Positions 46,361 through 55,779 of a DNA stretch of 64,000 bases are shown here, one piece after another. This stretch comes from Bordetella petrii (GTDB lineage: Bacteria > Pseudomonadota > Gammaproteobacteria > Burkholderiales > Burkholderiaceae_B): positions 2,480,001 through 2,544,000 of the forward strand of contig NC_010170.1 in NCBI RefSeq assembly GCF_000067205.1, in the 5' to 3' direction. The position numbers and the translations under genes were made by a program. The notes beneath the pieces were generated by a model. The model saw only the letters and a list, made by a program, of their open reading frames with translations. It made no database searches and was not told where the DNA came from. Every line of letters starts with the position of its first letter. Position 1 is the stretch's first letter.

Positions 46361-47908
46361 TTATTTCCAGCTCATGTCCCAGAAGCGCACCAGTTCATCG
46401 GGATAGGGTGTGAAATCGACGTCCTTGCTGGCCACGTAATACACCGGCAGCGACCACAGGGGCGCGGCGTAGGCGTGCTCGGCGATCATCGTCAGAGCCT
46501 GCTTGTAGGCAGCGTCGCGCGCCGCGCTGTCGATCGTGTGGTCGCCCTTGTCGAGCAGTTCGCGCACTTTCGGATCGTGCGTGATGTCGTCCTTGCCGAA
46601 CGAAAAATACACCGGGGTCGAGGCCGACACGTCGTTGACCAGGTTCGATCCCCAGGTCTGGTGCGTCAGCGACGCCTTGCCCCCGCGGATCATGTCGCGC
46701 ATGGCCGCGTATTGCAGGAAATTCAGCTTGGCGCGTATGCCCACGGCCTGCAGGTAGTTGATGATGGCCTCGGTCTGGTTGCGCTCGCGGTAGGCCACGA
46801 TGTCGATGTCGAAGCCATCGGGGTAGCCGGCCTCGGCCAGCAGTTTCTTCGACAGCGCGGGATCGTACTTGTACACCGGCGCGCCTTCGTCGGTGCACCC
46901 CACCTGCGACGGCGTGCAGATGGTGTTGAGCACTTCCGCGCCTTCTCCCACGATGTTCTTGATGATGGCTTCGCGGTCGATGGCGTGCAGGATGGCCTTG
47001 CGCACCCGCTCGTCCTTCAGTTGCGGCGCCGGCGTGTTGTCCAGGATGTTCATCTGCATGAACACGATGCGCATCGTGTTGCCGCTCTTGACCTGCAGCT
47101 GGGGCAGCGTCTTCAACTGCTCGGCCTGGTCCTTGGGCACGTGCATGATGAAATCTTCGCCGCCCGAAATGACCTCGGCCATCTGAGTCTGGCGATCAGG
47201 GATGAAGCGGATCACGACCTTGCCGATCTTGGGCTGCGCCTTGGGCGAGTCCTTGAAATAGTCTTTATTGGCTTGCAGTGTGATGGATTTGCCCGGCACG
47301 TACTCGGTCACCTTGTATGGGCCGGTGCCCACCGGCTTGGCGTTCATGCCCTGCGGGCCGACCTCGGCGTAGTACTTGGCCGGATGAATGGCCACGGTAG
47401 TCGACAGGTACTCTTTGGCGGCCGGGAAGGGCTCTTTGGTGGTCAGGCGCACCTTGTACTTGCCCAGCTTCTCGACCTTGTCGATCCACCGCACGTTCTG
47501 TTGCGTGGTGGCCTTGTTCTTCGGGTCGGCAACGAAATTCAGGGTGTACACCACCGAGTCGGCGTCGAATTCCTCGCCGTTGTGAAACTTGACGCCTTCG
47601 CGCAGTTCGAATTCCAGCGTCTTGTCGTCGACCTGTTTCCAGCTCTTGGCCAGTTGGCCTTTGTATTCGTTGGTCAGCGGATCTCGGTACAGCAGTGTGT
47701 CCCAAACATTGGCGGCGATGATCACGCCAATGCGCACGTTATTGAAATACGGGTCTACGCTTTCGGGGGCCTGGTCGTAGGCCATGCGCAGGGTGTCATC
47801 CTGCTTGCCGGCCCAGGCCGGCTGCGCGGCTAGCGCGCCGGCCAGCAATAGGGCGGCGGGAAGCCGAAAAGACAACGATGCAACGAAACTGACGCGACAT
47901 TCAGCCAT
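46361..47908 (-). CDS. Peptide ABC transporter substrate-binding protein (DppA/OppA type)
   Basis: 515 residues. Signal peptide with hydrophobic core LPAALLLAGALAAQPAWA. Mature domain with the SBP family 5 motif LAKSWKQVDDKTLEFELREGVKFHNGEEFDADSVVYTL. It contains one disulfide-like loop (CTPSQVGC). First gene of the operon, with CAGGAG seven bases before the ATG. Confidence 0.93.
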   Translation of the reverse strand: MAECRVSFVASLSFRLPAALLLAGALAAQPAWAGKQDDTLRMAYDQAPESVDPYFNNVRIGVIIAANVWDTLLYRDPLTNEYKGQLAKSWKQVDDKTLEFELREGVKFHNGEEFDADSVVYTLNFVADPKNKATTQQNVRWIDKVEKLGKYKVRLTTKEPFPAAKEYLSTTVAIHPAKYYAEVGPQGMNAKPVGTGPYKVTEYVPGKSITLQANKDYFKDSPKAQPKIGKVVIRFIPDRQTQMAEVISGGEDFIMHVPKDQAEQLKTLPQLQVKSGNTMRIVFMQMNILDNTPAPQLKDERVRKAILHAIDREAIIKNIVGEGAEVLNTICTPSQVGCTDEGAPVYKYDPALSKKLLAEAGYPDGFDIDIVAYRERNQTEAIINYLQAVGIRAKLNFLQYAAMRDMIRGGKASLTHQTWGSNLVNDVSASTPVYFSFGKDDITHDPKVRELLDKGDHTIDSAARDAAYKQALTMIAEHAYAAPLWSLPVYYVASKDVDFTPYPDELVRFWDMSWK

Positions 47909-48077
47909 GATTGGCTCCTGTAGACCGTATCGGTTAAGCGGAATACTGCGGTGTTGCGTGGATCGTTTCTCGGCCCGCGGGCCGGTGCCAGTGCGCGGCC
48001 ATCTACGGCCGCACGCGCCTGCGCGGCAGCGGTTTCGCGACCGGAGTCACCTAATATCAGTGGGAGGCTGCTGCGCA

Positions 48078-48089
48078 TTGGTATACCAA
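48078..48089. promoter_or_regulatory. Operator-like palindrome TTGGTATACCAA
   Basis: A perfect 12-bp palindrome in the divergent intergenic region. GntR/FadR-type regulators bind sequences of the form TNGTATACNA, so a GntR-family repressor is the first candidate. None is encoded in the window. Confidence 0.45.
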
Positions 48090-48262
48090 ATTATTCTGGC
48101 GTTTCAGCCACTATAAAGCAGCCAGTAAATTCGCCAGCATGGGGGAATACCCTGAAATTTCAATACAAAACAATGAAATAGGGGTTAATCGCGAGAGCCG
48201 GGTCATGATGCGGATTGCCCGCCCAAGATGCGTTGCGTATCATGGTTGCACGGATTTCATTG

Positions 48263-48273
48263 TTGTATACCAA
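48263..48273. promoter_or_regulatory. Second operator-like site TTGTATACCAA
   Basis: Shares GTATACCAA with the palindrome 185 bases away and lies 45 bases before the hydrolase start codon, a position suited to repression of that gene. Confidence 0.4.
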
Positions 48274-48317
48274 TTTTTTGGCCCCAGGCCGCCGGTTTTT
48301 ACTTCAACGGACAACAC

Positions 48318-49367
48318 ATGCAAGAAGCACTGATGCAGCAGGCGATCCAGTTCGCCCAAGAACACGAAACCGCCTGGGACCGCGAGGTTGGCGGCGTATG
48401 GGGCGTGCACCAGCAGGATCCCCCGCCATGGAACCGTCTGCTGGGCCCGGTGCACGATCGCGGCCCCGTCACGGGCTTGGTGGTGGTGGACGGGCACACG
48501 GTGGCGTCGTGGGGCGAGCCGCAGCGCGCCGACCTGACCTTCAGCGTGGCCAAGATGTACCTGGCCCTGGTGGCCGGCGTGGCGCATGACCGCGGCCTGC
48601 TGCCCGACGTCGACGAGCCGGTGCGCGCGCGCGTGCCCGGTATCGGTTTCGACACCGGTCGCAACGCCAAGATCACCTGGCGTCACCTGCTGCAGCAGAC
48701 CAGCGAATGGGAAGGTGAACGCTTTGGCGTGCCCGACCAGGTAGACCGCTATCGCGCGGTCACATTCGGCGCGCCGCCTGGAGGCAAGAAAGGCGATGCG
48801 CGGCCCTTGCAGGAACCGGGCACCTACTGGGAATACAACGACGTGCGCATCAACCAGCTGTCGTACGCCCTGCTGCACTTGTTCCGCAAACCGCTGCCCG
48901 AAATCTTCCGCGAAGCCATCATGCGCCCGCTGGGCGCCAGCGACGACTGGCACTGGGCGTGCTACGACAACGCCTGGGTCGAGATCGACGGCGAGCTCAT
49001 GCCGTCGGTGCCGGGCGGTTCCCACTGGGGCGGCGGCATGTCCATCAGCAGCGAGGACCAGGCCTTGATCGGCCGCATGCTGCTCGACGAGGGGCGCGCC
49101 AACGGCCACCAGATCATTTCTGCGGAATGGGTGCGGGCCATGCGCACGCCCAGCCGGCTGGCGCCGTACTACGGTTACTTGATCTGGCTGAACGAGGGCC
49201 GGCGCATTTTCCCCAGCGTCACCGCTTCCAGCTTTTTCGGCATCGGCGCGGGCAGTTCGTTCACCTGGGTCGAACCCGAGCGCCGCATGGTGGTCATTGT
49301 GCGCTGGCTCGATTCGGCGCATGCCGATGCACTGTTCGGCAAGATCCTGGCCGCGGTGGATGCCTAG
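48318..49367 (+). CDS. Serine beta-lactamase-fold hydrolase (class C/EstB-like)
   Basis: 349 residues from the ATG at 48318; an ATG at 48333 is also possible, and neither has a strong ribosome site. The SxxK nucleophile is in LTFSVAKMYLAL, the Y-x-N in YWEYNDVRIN. No signal peptide, so probably a cytoplasmic esterase or D-amino-acid amidase rather than a penicillin-resistance enzyme. Divergent from the peptide transporter operon with shared operator-like sites, so it may act on imported peptides or amides. Confidence 0.82.
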   Translation: MQEALMQQAIQFAQEHETAWDREVGGVWGVHQQDPPPWNRLLGPVHDRGPVTGLVVVDGHTVASWGEPQRADLTFSVAKMYLALVAGVAHDRGLLPDVDEPVRARVPGIGFDTGRNAKITWRHLLQQTSEWEGERFGVPDQVDRYRAVTFGAPPGGKKGDARPLQEPGTYWEYNDVRINQLSYALLHLFRKPLPEIFREAIMRPLGASDDWHWACYDNAWVEIDGELMPSVPGGSHWGGGMSISSEDQALIGRMLLDEGRANGHQIISAEWVRAMRTPSRLAPYYGYLIWLNEGRRIFPSVTASSFFGIGAGSSFTWVEPERRMVVIVRWLDSAHADALFGKILAAVDA

Positions 49368-50095
49368 GCGGGCCGGGCGCCCCCGGCCGCCAGGGCGGGG
49401 CGCCGGTTTCGCGCCAGCAAGGGGCTGAAAACCAGGCTTGCCACCAGCCACATCAGCGCGGCCGACCACAGGGTCTGGCTCAGGAAGTGCGCGCCCTGAA
49501 GGATGCGCACCAGCGAAAACACCAGTCCCGTTGCAATCCCCAGCCCAAGGCCCCACCAGCGCCAACGGCCCGCGTCTAGCGCGCTTGCGGCGAAATACAG
49601 CGAAAGCAGCGCATAGCCCGCGCCCGCATGCGCGCTGGGCAGGGCATGGCCGGCCGCGGCGCGGCTGGCCGCCCACCAGTGTGCCGGCCAGGCGGTGTCG
49701 CCGCCGAATTCCAGCAAATTGTAGGGACGTGGCATGGTCGTGTGGTGCTTGAGCTGGCTGACCGCCAGCTGTCCCACCAGGCAGGTCAGCACGATCGCCC
49801 ACAGCGCGCCGCGGGCCGGACGCAATGGCGCGTAGCGATAGCTGGCCAGCGCCCCGGCCAGCGCCAGCAGGGCGACGCCGACGGGCAGGGCCACCAGCAG
49901 GCGATGCCCGGCAAATTCCAGCAGCGCGGCATGCCGCAGCGGGAACTGGCCGCCCAGCGGATCGTACAGTGCGCGCGCAATGGCCATGTCCAGGCCGCTG
50001 TGTTGCGCCAGCCAGGCCAGCAGGCCCAGCAGCAGCGTGCCGGCCACGACGTGGCCGAGGGTGTAGGCGGCAGGAGCGGACAGGCGAGGGGACAT
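49364..50095 (-). CDS. PAP2-family membrane phosphatase
   Basis: 243 residues from the ATG at 50095, with about six membrane helices. Phosphatase motifs: C1 KHHTTMPRPYN, C2 PSAHA (usually PSGH), and C3 RILQGAHFLSQ, in which the normal Asp after the His is Gln. It may still dephosphorylate lipid phosphates, but the C3 change lowers certainty. Its stop codon overlaps the hydrolase stop on the other strand through one CTAG. Confidence 0.75.
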   Translation of the reverse strand: MSPRLSAPAAYTLGHVVAGTLLLGLLAWLAQHSGLDMAIARALYDPLGGQFPLRHAALLEFAGHRLLVALPVGVALLALAGALASYRYAPLRPARGALWAIVLTCLVGQLAVSQLKHHTTMPRPYNLLEFGGDTAWPAHWWAASRAAAGHALPSAHAGAGYALLSLYFAASALDAGRWRWWGLGLGIATGLVFSLVRILQGAHFLSQTLWSAALMWLVASLVFSPLLARNRRPALAAGGARPA

Positions 50096-50288
50096 GGATG
50101 CAGACAGCGGAAACCCGGACTGCGGCATGCTAGGACGCGCCGCGTCGAATTTGCGTGGAATCCGCGTCCCCGGGGCCGCGCGGCGAGGCCCCCCGGGCTG
50201 CTTGACCTTCATCATTTACCGCTCTGATCAGGGGCACTACCCTGGGTTGAAGGACGGGCCTTCGCCCGCCATTTTCAAGAGCATCGCC

Positions 50289-50726
50289 ATGTACCAACAT
50301 ATTCTTCTTCCCATCGACGGTTCCGAGCTGTCCCAGGTCGGTCTTACGCAGGGGCTGGCGCTGGCCCGCGCGCTGAAGGCCCGCGTCACCATCATGACCG
50401 CCCTCGAGCCGGTCCACATTCCGTCGACGGAAGGCGTGCGGCTGCCCGGCGTGCAGCAACAGCTGCAGCGCCAGGCGCGCGAGCGGGCCCAGGGCTGGCT
50501 GGATGCCGCCGCCGCCAAGGCCCGCGACGCCGGCGTGGCGTGCACCACCCATATGCAAGACGGCAACCAACCCTATGCCGCCATCGTGGAATGCGCCGAG
50601 CAGATCGGCTGCGACCTGATCGCAATGTGCTCGCATGGCCGCAGCGGCATGGCGGCCATGGTGCTGGGCAGCCAGACCCAGAAAGTGCTGGCCAAATCGC
50701 AAATTCCCGTGCTGGTTTACCGCTAG
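50289..50726 (+). CDS. Universal stress protein (UspA family)
   Basis: 145 residues. HILLPIDGSELS at the N-terminus and DLIAMCSHGRSGMAAMVLGS near the end, matching the ATP-binding G-x2-G-x9-G-S motif except that the first Gly is Cys. Probably a nucleotide-binding stress protein. No strong Shine-Dalgarno. Confidence 0.88.
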   Translation: MYQHILLPIDGSELSQVGLTQGLALARALKARVTIMTALEPVHIPSTEGVRLPGVQQQLQRQARERAQGWLDAAAAKARDAGVACTTHMQDGNQPYAAIVECAEQIGCDLIAMCSHGRSGMAAMVLGSQTQKVLAKSQIPVLVYR

Positions 50727-50814
50727 GCTGCGCGCGGCAACGCCGCCAGGCGCCGCGCAGGCCGGGCCAGGCCTGCCCGCCACGGGGGGGCCGGGCCCAG
50801 GGGGCCGGACTGGA

Positions 50815-50820
50815 TATAAT
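50815..50820 (+). promoter_or_regulatory. Perfect -10 box TATAAT before the amino-acid transporter operon
   Basis: TATAAT stands out in a G/C-rich run 69 bases before the lipoprotein gene. The matching -35 position (CGGGCC) is poor, so an activator may be required. Confidence 0.4.
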
Positions 50821-50888
50821 CTCCAGTTCGGCCTTTTTCATGGCCCCGTATCATTCCTTCCTTGCGCGCGCCGGCGCGCCGACTCAAT

Positions 50889-51677
50889 ATGAAAAAACTG
50901 ACCGCTGTCTTCCTGGCCTGCGCCACGTCGTTGCTTGCCGCTTGTGGCCAGGGCGATGATCCCGCGCCGCAGGCCAGCGCCCCCGCCGCCCGGAAAATCG
51001 TCGTGGGCCTGGACGACAACTTCCCGCCCATGGGTTTTCGCGATGAAAACAACCAGCTGGTCGGCTTCGACATCGACATGGCGCGCGAAGCCGCGCGCCG
51101 CATGGGCATCGAAGTCGAATTCAAGCCCATCGACTGGAGCGCCAAAGAGGCCGAATTGAACGGCAAGCGCGTGGATGCGCTCTGGAACGGCCTCACGATT
51201 ACCGAAGAGCGCAAAAAGAACATCGCCTTCACGGCGCCCTACATGGCCAACCACCAGATCATTCTGGTGGCCCAGGCCTCGCCGGTGCAGAACAAGGCCG
51301 ACCTGGCCGGCCGCGTGGTGGGCGCGCAAGATGGCAGCAGCGCCGTCGACGCCATCAAGAAAGACGCGCAGGTGGCCGCCAGCCTGAAAGAGCTGAAGCT
51401 GTTCGGCGACAACGTCACCGCCCTGATGGACCTGTCGGCCGGCCGCCTGGATGCAGTGGTGGTCGACGAAGTCGTGGGCCGCTACCTGGCCAGCAAGCGG
51501 GCGGGGCAGTACCGCGTGCTGGACGAAAATTTCGGCACCGAAGACTACGGCGTCGGCCTGCGCAAAGACGACGCCGAACTGCTGGCCAAGCTCGACCAGA
51601 CCCTCGACGCCATGAAAAAGGACGGCAGCGCCGCCCGTATCGCGCAACAATGGTTCGGCGCCGACATCATCAAATAA
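50889..51677 (+). CDS. Polar amino acid ABC transporter substrate-binding lipoprotein
   Basis: 262 residues. Lipoprotein signal MKKLTAVFLACATSLLAAC with the Cys at 19, then a family 3 SBP domain: VVGLDDNFPPMGFRDENNQLVGFDIDMAREA and WNGLTITEERKKNIAFTAPY. Closest in style to cystine- or glutamine/histidine-type binding proteins; the ligand cannot be assigned. Confidence 0.88.
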   Translation: MKKLTAVFLACATSLLAACGQGDDPAPQASAPAARKIVVGLDDNFPPMGFRDENNQLVGFDIDMAREAARRMGIEVEFKPIDWSAKEAELNGKRVDALWNGLTITEERKKNIAFTAPYMANHQIILVAQASPVQNKADLAGRVVGAQDGSSAVDAIKKDAQVAASLKELKLFGDNVTALMDLSAGRLDAVVVDEVVGRYLASKRAGQYRVLDENFGTEDYGVGLRKDDAELLAKLDQTLDAMKKDGSAARIAQQWFGADIIK

Positions 51678-51706
51678 CTGGCCTGGCCGGCTGACGGGAT
51701 CGTCGC

Positions 51707-52360
51707 ATGGATTACGTCGTCTCCCTGCTGGGGCCGATGGCGCAGGGAGCCAAGACCACCCTGACGCTGTTTTTCGTGACCTTCGCGCTGGCGGTGCCCC
51801 TGGGGCTGCTGCTGGCGCTGGCTCGCGTTTCCCATTGGCGGCTGCTCAGCCAGCTGGTCAATGGCTACATCTGGCTGATGCGCGGCACGCCGCTCATGCT
51901 GCAGATGCTGTTCATCTATTTCGCGTTGCCGTTCGTGCCGGTGGTGGGGGTGCGGCTGCCCGATTTTCCGGCCGCCATCGTGGCCTTCGCGCTGAACTAC
52001 GCGGCGTATTTCGCCGAGATATTCCGCGCCGGCATCCTGTCGGTGGACCGGGGCCAGTACGAAGGCAGCAAGGTGCTGGGCATGAGCTACCTGCAGACGA
52101 TGCGGCGCATCGTGCTGCCGCAGATGGTGCAGCGTGTGCTGCCGCCCATGAGCAACGAGACCATCACGCTGGTCAAAGATACCTCGCTCATCTACGTGCT
52201 GGCGCTCAACGACATCCTGCGCACGGCGCGCGGTATCGTGCAGCGCGATTTCACCACCACGCCGTTTCTGGTCGCCGCCGCGTTCTACCTGTTCATGACG
52301 CTGCTGCTGACCTGGCTGTTCCAGCACATGGAAAAACGCTATGCCAAGTACGACCAATAG
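51707..52360 (+). CDS. Polar amino acid ABC transporter permease (HisM/GlnP type)
   Basis: 217 residues, five membrane helices. NYAAYFAEIFRAGILSVDRGQYEG and the EAA loop ALGMSYLQTMRRIVLPQ-like segment (VLGMSYLQTMRRIVLPQ) are typical. It overlaps the ATPase gene by 20 bases. Confidence 0.92.
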   Translation: MDYVVSLLGPMAQGAKTTLTLFFVTFALAVPLGLLLALARVSHWRLLSQLVNGYIWLMRGTPLMLQMLFIYFALPFVPVVGVRLPDFPAAIVAFALNYAAYFAEIFRAGILSVDRGQYEGSKVLGMSYLQTMRRIVLPQMVQRVLPPMSNETITLVKDTSLIYVLALNDILRTARGIVQRDFTTTPFLVAAAFYLFMTLLLTWLFQHMEKRYAKYDQ

Positions 52361-53144
52361 CGCCCCGGCCCAGGCCGATGCCCGTCCCGTGATGATCGCC
52401 GCGCGCGAAGTCGGCAAATCGTTCGGGTCGGTGCGCGTGCTCGACCAGGTATCGTTGACCTTGCGCAAGGGCGAGGTGGTGGCCGTGATCGGTCCGTCGG
52501 GATCGGGCAAGAGCACTTTCCTGCGCTGCCTGATCCACCTCGAGACCATCGACCAGGGCAGTATCGAGATCGAGGGCGAGGCTCTCGCCACCGCGGCGCC
52601 CGGCGGCGCCAGCCGCTATGCGCCCGACGCCGACGTGCGGCGCATCTGCCGCAAGATGGGCATGGTGTTCCAGTCGTTCAATCTGTTTCCGCACATGACG
52701 GTGCTGCAGAACGTCATCGAGGCGCCGGTCACCGTGCAGGGCGTGCCGCGCGACGTGGCCATTCCCAAGGCCGAGGCGCTGCTGCGCAAGGTCGGGCTGC
52801 TGAACAAGCGCGACAACTACCCGGGACGCCTGTCCGGCGGACAAAAGCAGCGCGTGGCCATCGCGCGCGCGCTGGCAATGGAACCCGACATCATGCTGTT
52901 CGACGAGCCCACCTCGGCGCTCGATCCCGAACTGACCGGCGAAGTGCTGCGCACCATGCGGCAGCTTGCCGATGAGCACATGACCATGCTGGTGGTCACC
53001 CACGAAATGGGCTTTGCGCGCGAAGCGGCCCACCGCGTCGTCTTCATGGATGAGGGCCGCATCGTCGAAGAGGCGCCGGCCGAGGCCTTTTTCCGCGCGC
53101 CGCGGCAACCGCGCGCCCGGGCCTTCCTGGGTCAGATGCTGTAA
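52341..53144 (+). CDS. Polar amino acid ABC transporter ATP-binding protein (GlnQ/HisP type)
   Basis: 267 residues. Walker A GPSGSGKS, MVFQSFNLFPHMTVLQNV, signature LSGGQKQR, Walker B IMLFDEPTSALDPEL and H-loop VTHEMGFAREAAHRV. Last gene of the three-gene transporter operon. Confidence 0.94.
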   Translation: MPSTTNSAPAQADARPVMIAAREVGKSFGSVRVLDQVSLTLRKGEVVAVIGPSGSGKSTFLRCLIHLETIDQGSIEIEGEALATAAPGGASRYAPDADVRRICRKMGMVFQSFNLFPHMTVLQNVIEAPVTVQGVPRDVAIPKAEALLRKVGLLNKRDNYPGRLSGGQKQRVAIARALAMEPDIMLFDEPTSALDPELTGEVLRTMRQLADEHMTMLVVTHEMGFAREAAHRVVFMDEGRIVEEAPAEAFFRAPRQPRARAFLGQML

Positions 53145-53153
53145 GCGGCGCGG

Positions 53154-53243
53154 TGCGCCACATTGTTACGTTCATTGAAAGAATTTATAAATTAAAACAG
53201 CATTTCTCCATGATCTGACTACCTTAACAATGTTGCGCCACAT
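53154..53243. promoter_or_regulatory. Paired direct and inverted repeats upstream of the acylase gene
   Basis: TGCGCCACAT occurs at 53154-53163 and again at 53234-53243, exactly 80 bases apart. ACATTGTTA (53160-53168) and TAACAATGT (53225-53233) form a 9-bp inverted repeat flanking an AT-rich stretch. The layout suits two operator sites around a promoter. Confidence 0.4.
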
Positions 53244-53288
53244 GCAAAGATTCAATGGCGCCAGGGTGGGCAGACAGGGAGAGAGGAA

Positions 53289-55745
53289 ATGCGTACTTAT
53301 CGACGCAGGATCGCCGCGTGGCTGGCATGTGGCGCCTTGGCGCTGCTGGCGGGCTGCGCCGCGCCGGGCGGCAAGAAAGACACGATCGACATGGCGGGGC
53401 TTTCGCAGCCCGTGGAAATCCTGCGCGACAAGTATGGCGTGTCGCATATTTACGCCCAGAACCAGCACGACCTGTTTTTTGCCCAGGGTTTCAACGCGGC
53501 CCGCGACCGGATGTGGCAGCTGGACTTGTGGCGCCGGCAGGGCGAAGGCAAGATGGCCGAGCAGTTTGGCCCGCGCTTCGTCGAACAAGACCGCGCGGCG
53601 CGCCTTTTCCTGTACCGGGGCGATCTCCAGGCCGAGTTCGCCAGCTATCACCCCGAAGGGCAGGCCATTCTTACCGCTTTCGCCCAGGGCATCAACGCCT
53701 ATGTCGATTGGGTGAAGGCGCATCCCGAGCACATGCCGCCCGAGTTCAAGCTGACAGGCACCGAACCCGGGTACTGGAGTCCGCAGACTTCACTGATCCG
53801 CATCTATGGCCTGACGCGCAACGTGGCCAGCGAAGTCAAACTGTCCCAGCAGATTGCCGCGCTGGGACTCAATGCAATACAGGATCTGGGCACCTACGAG
53901 CCGCCCATTGCGCTGCAGGTGCCCGCCGGTCTGGATGTGCGGCAAGTCACCAGCGCGGTGCTGGCCGATTACAACCTGGCCCGCAAGGGGCAGAAGTTCG
54001 AGGCGGCCGACTTTCCGCGCAGCCCGCTGGCCGCTGCCGGGCGCGCCGAGCTGGCGCGCAGCCTGTCGGCCAACCTGCAGGCGTCGCTGGACCCCGATTT
54101 CGACCCGCTGGCGCCGCGCTACGAGAGCAATAACTGGACCATCGCGGGACAGCACACTGCGACGGGGCGACCCATTCTGGCGGGCGACCCGCACCGCGCG
54201 ATCGCGATGCCGTCGCTGCGTTACATGGTGCACCTGAATGCCCCAGGCTGGAATGTGATCGGCGCGGGCGAGCCAGCGCTGCCAGGCGTGTCGATGGGGC
54301 ATAACGACCGCATCGCGTTCGGGCTGACCATTTTCTCGTTCGCCGATGAAGAAGACCTGTACGTCTACGATACCAACCCGGCCAACCCCAACCAGTACCG
54401 CTACCGCGGCGGTTGGGAGAACATGCGCACGCTGGACGAGACAATACCGGTACGCGGCCAGCCCGCGGCCACGCGGCAACTGAAGTTCACTCGGCATGGG
54501 CCCGTCATTCACGAAGATCCGATCCGCCATAAGGCCTACGCGCTGCGCGCGGCGTACCTGGAGTTTCCTGGCACCGCGGCCTACCTGGCGAGCCTGCGCC
54601 TGAACCAGGCGCAGAACTGGGAGCAGTTCGTGGCCGGCATGGAAAAGCACTATACGCCCAGCGAGAACATGGTGTATGCCGACGTGGACGGCAACATCGG
54701 CTGGTTCGGCGGCAGCATCGCGCCGATCCGCCCGCGCAAAGACTGGTCGGGCATGCTGCCCGTGCCCGGCAACGGCGATTTCGAATGGAACGGGTTTTTG
54801 CCCACCAGTTCGCTGCCCAAGTCGCTGAACCCGCCCGAAGGCTATGTGGCGACCGCCAACGAGTACAACCTGCCGTTCGACTATCCGTATAAGGAAATGG
54901 CGGCCCGCACCTGGTCGGAGCCGTACCGCGTGCAGCGCATCCGCGAAGTGCTGGCCGGCAAGAACGGGCTCAGCCTGGAGACCTCGCAGCACCTGCAGTT
55001 CGACAATTTGTCGATTCCGGCGCGCACGCTGACGGGTTACGTGAAGTCGCTGAACTCGGTGCAACCCGGCGTCGGCGAGGCGCTGCGCCTGCTGCAGGAC
55101 TGGGATTACCGCACGGAGATCGACTCGCCGGCTGCCACGGTGTATGAGTTCTGGCTGCCCGAAGTGGTCAAGCGGGTATCCGACCTGTATATCCCGCCGC
55201 AGGGGCGGGCGGTGTTTGGAGACCTTTCGACCCGCAAGGTGCTGGAAAAACTGGCGACTCCGGATTCGGCCTTCGGTCCCCGGCCCGAGCAGGGGCGCGA
55301 TGCGCTGCTGCTGGCGGCGCTGGACGACGGCATGCGCAAGCTGACCGCAACCCTGGGCACGGATTCCCGGCAATGGGAATGGGGGCGGCTGCACCACATT
55401 CAGTTCGAGCACGCGCTGGCCGGCCTGATGTCGCCGGAAACCGCCAAGGCCTTCGGCACGCCGCGTTATCCGGTCAGCGGCGACAACGACACCGTGCACC
55501 GCGCGACCTTCCGCAAGTCGGATTACCGGCAGATCAGCGGCGCCTCGTATCGACAAGTGATAGACGTGGGCGACTGGGACAACTCGCGCATGCAGAACAT
55601 GCCGGGCCAGTCGGCCGACCCGCGCAGCCCGCATTACCGCGATTTGCTGGAAGGCTGGGCCACAGGCAAGTACATTCCCATGGCGTTCAGCCGCGAGAAG
55701 GTCGAAAGCGAGCTGGGCGACAGCCTGGTGCTGCAGCCGCGGTAA
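53289..55745 (+). CDS. Penicillin acylase-family (Ntn-hydrolase) lipoprotein
   Basis: 818 residues. N-terminal lipoprotein signal (CGALALLAGC). The alpha part begins PVEILRDKYGVSHIYAQNQHDLFFAQGF; a probable spacer precedes the beta-chain nucleophile S280 in YESNNW, the usual SNNW start of the mature beta subunit after self-cleavage. Family members hydrolyse acyl-homoserine lactones, penicillins or other N-acyl amides; the substrate cannot be told. GGAGAGAGGA before the ATG. Confidence 0.88.
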   Translation: MRTYRRRIAAWLACGALALLAGCAAPGGKKDTIDMAGLSQPVEILRDKYGVSHIYAQNQHDLFFAQGFNAARDRMWQLDLWRRQGEGKMAEQFGPRFVEQDRAARLFLYRGDLQAEFASYHPEGQAILTAFAQGINAYVDWVKAHPEHMPPEFKLTGTEPGYWSPQTSLIRIYGLTRNVASEVKLSQQIAALGLNAIQDLGTYEPPIALQVPAGLDVRQVTSAVLADYNLARKGQKFEAADFPRSPLAAAGRAELARSLSANLQASLDPDFDPLAPRYESNNWTIAGQHTATGRPILAGDPHRAIAMPSLRYMVHLNAPGWNVIGAGEPALPGVSMGHNDRIAFGLTIFSFADEEDLYVYDTNPANPNQYRYRGGWENMRTLDETIPVRGQPAATRQLKFTRHGPVIHEDPIRHKAYALRAAYLEFPGTAAYLASLRLNQAQNWEQFVAGMEKHYTPSENMVYADVDGNIGWFGGSIAPIRPRKDWSGMLPVPGNGDFEWNGFLPTSSLPKSLNPPEGYVATANEYNLPFDYPYKEMAARTWSEPYRVQRIREVLAGKNGLSLETSQHLQFDNLSIPARTLTGYVKSLNSVQPGVGEALRLLQDWDYRTEIDSPAATVYEFWLPEVVKRVSDLYIPPQGRAVFGDLSTRKVLEKLATPDSAFGPRPEQGRDALLLAALDDGMRKLTATLGTDSRQWEWGRLHHIQFEHALAGLMSPETAKAFGTPRYPVSGDNDTVHRATFRKSDYRQISGASYRQVIDVGDWDNSRMQNMPGQSADPRSPHYRDLLEGWATGKYIPMAFSREKVESELGDSLVLQPR

Positions 55746-55779
55746 GGGCGGTAAGGCCGCAGCGGCCGCTCGCCAGGCG

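Larger units (their letters stand above)
47909..48317. other. 409-base divergent promoter region, AT-enriched
   Basis: Lies between the peptide-transport operon and the hydrolase gene. The part from about 48060 to 48300 is clearly lower in GC than the neighbours. It carries the two GTATACCAA-type sites listed separately. No gene of its own was recognised. Confidence 0.7.
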
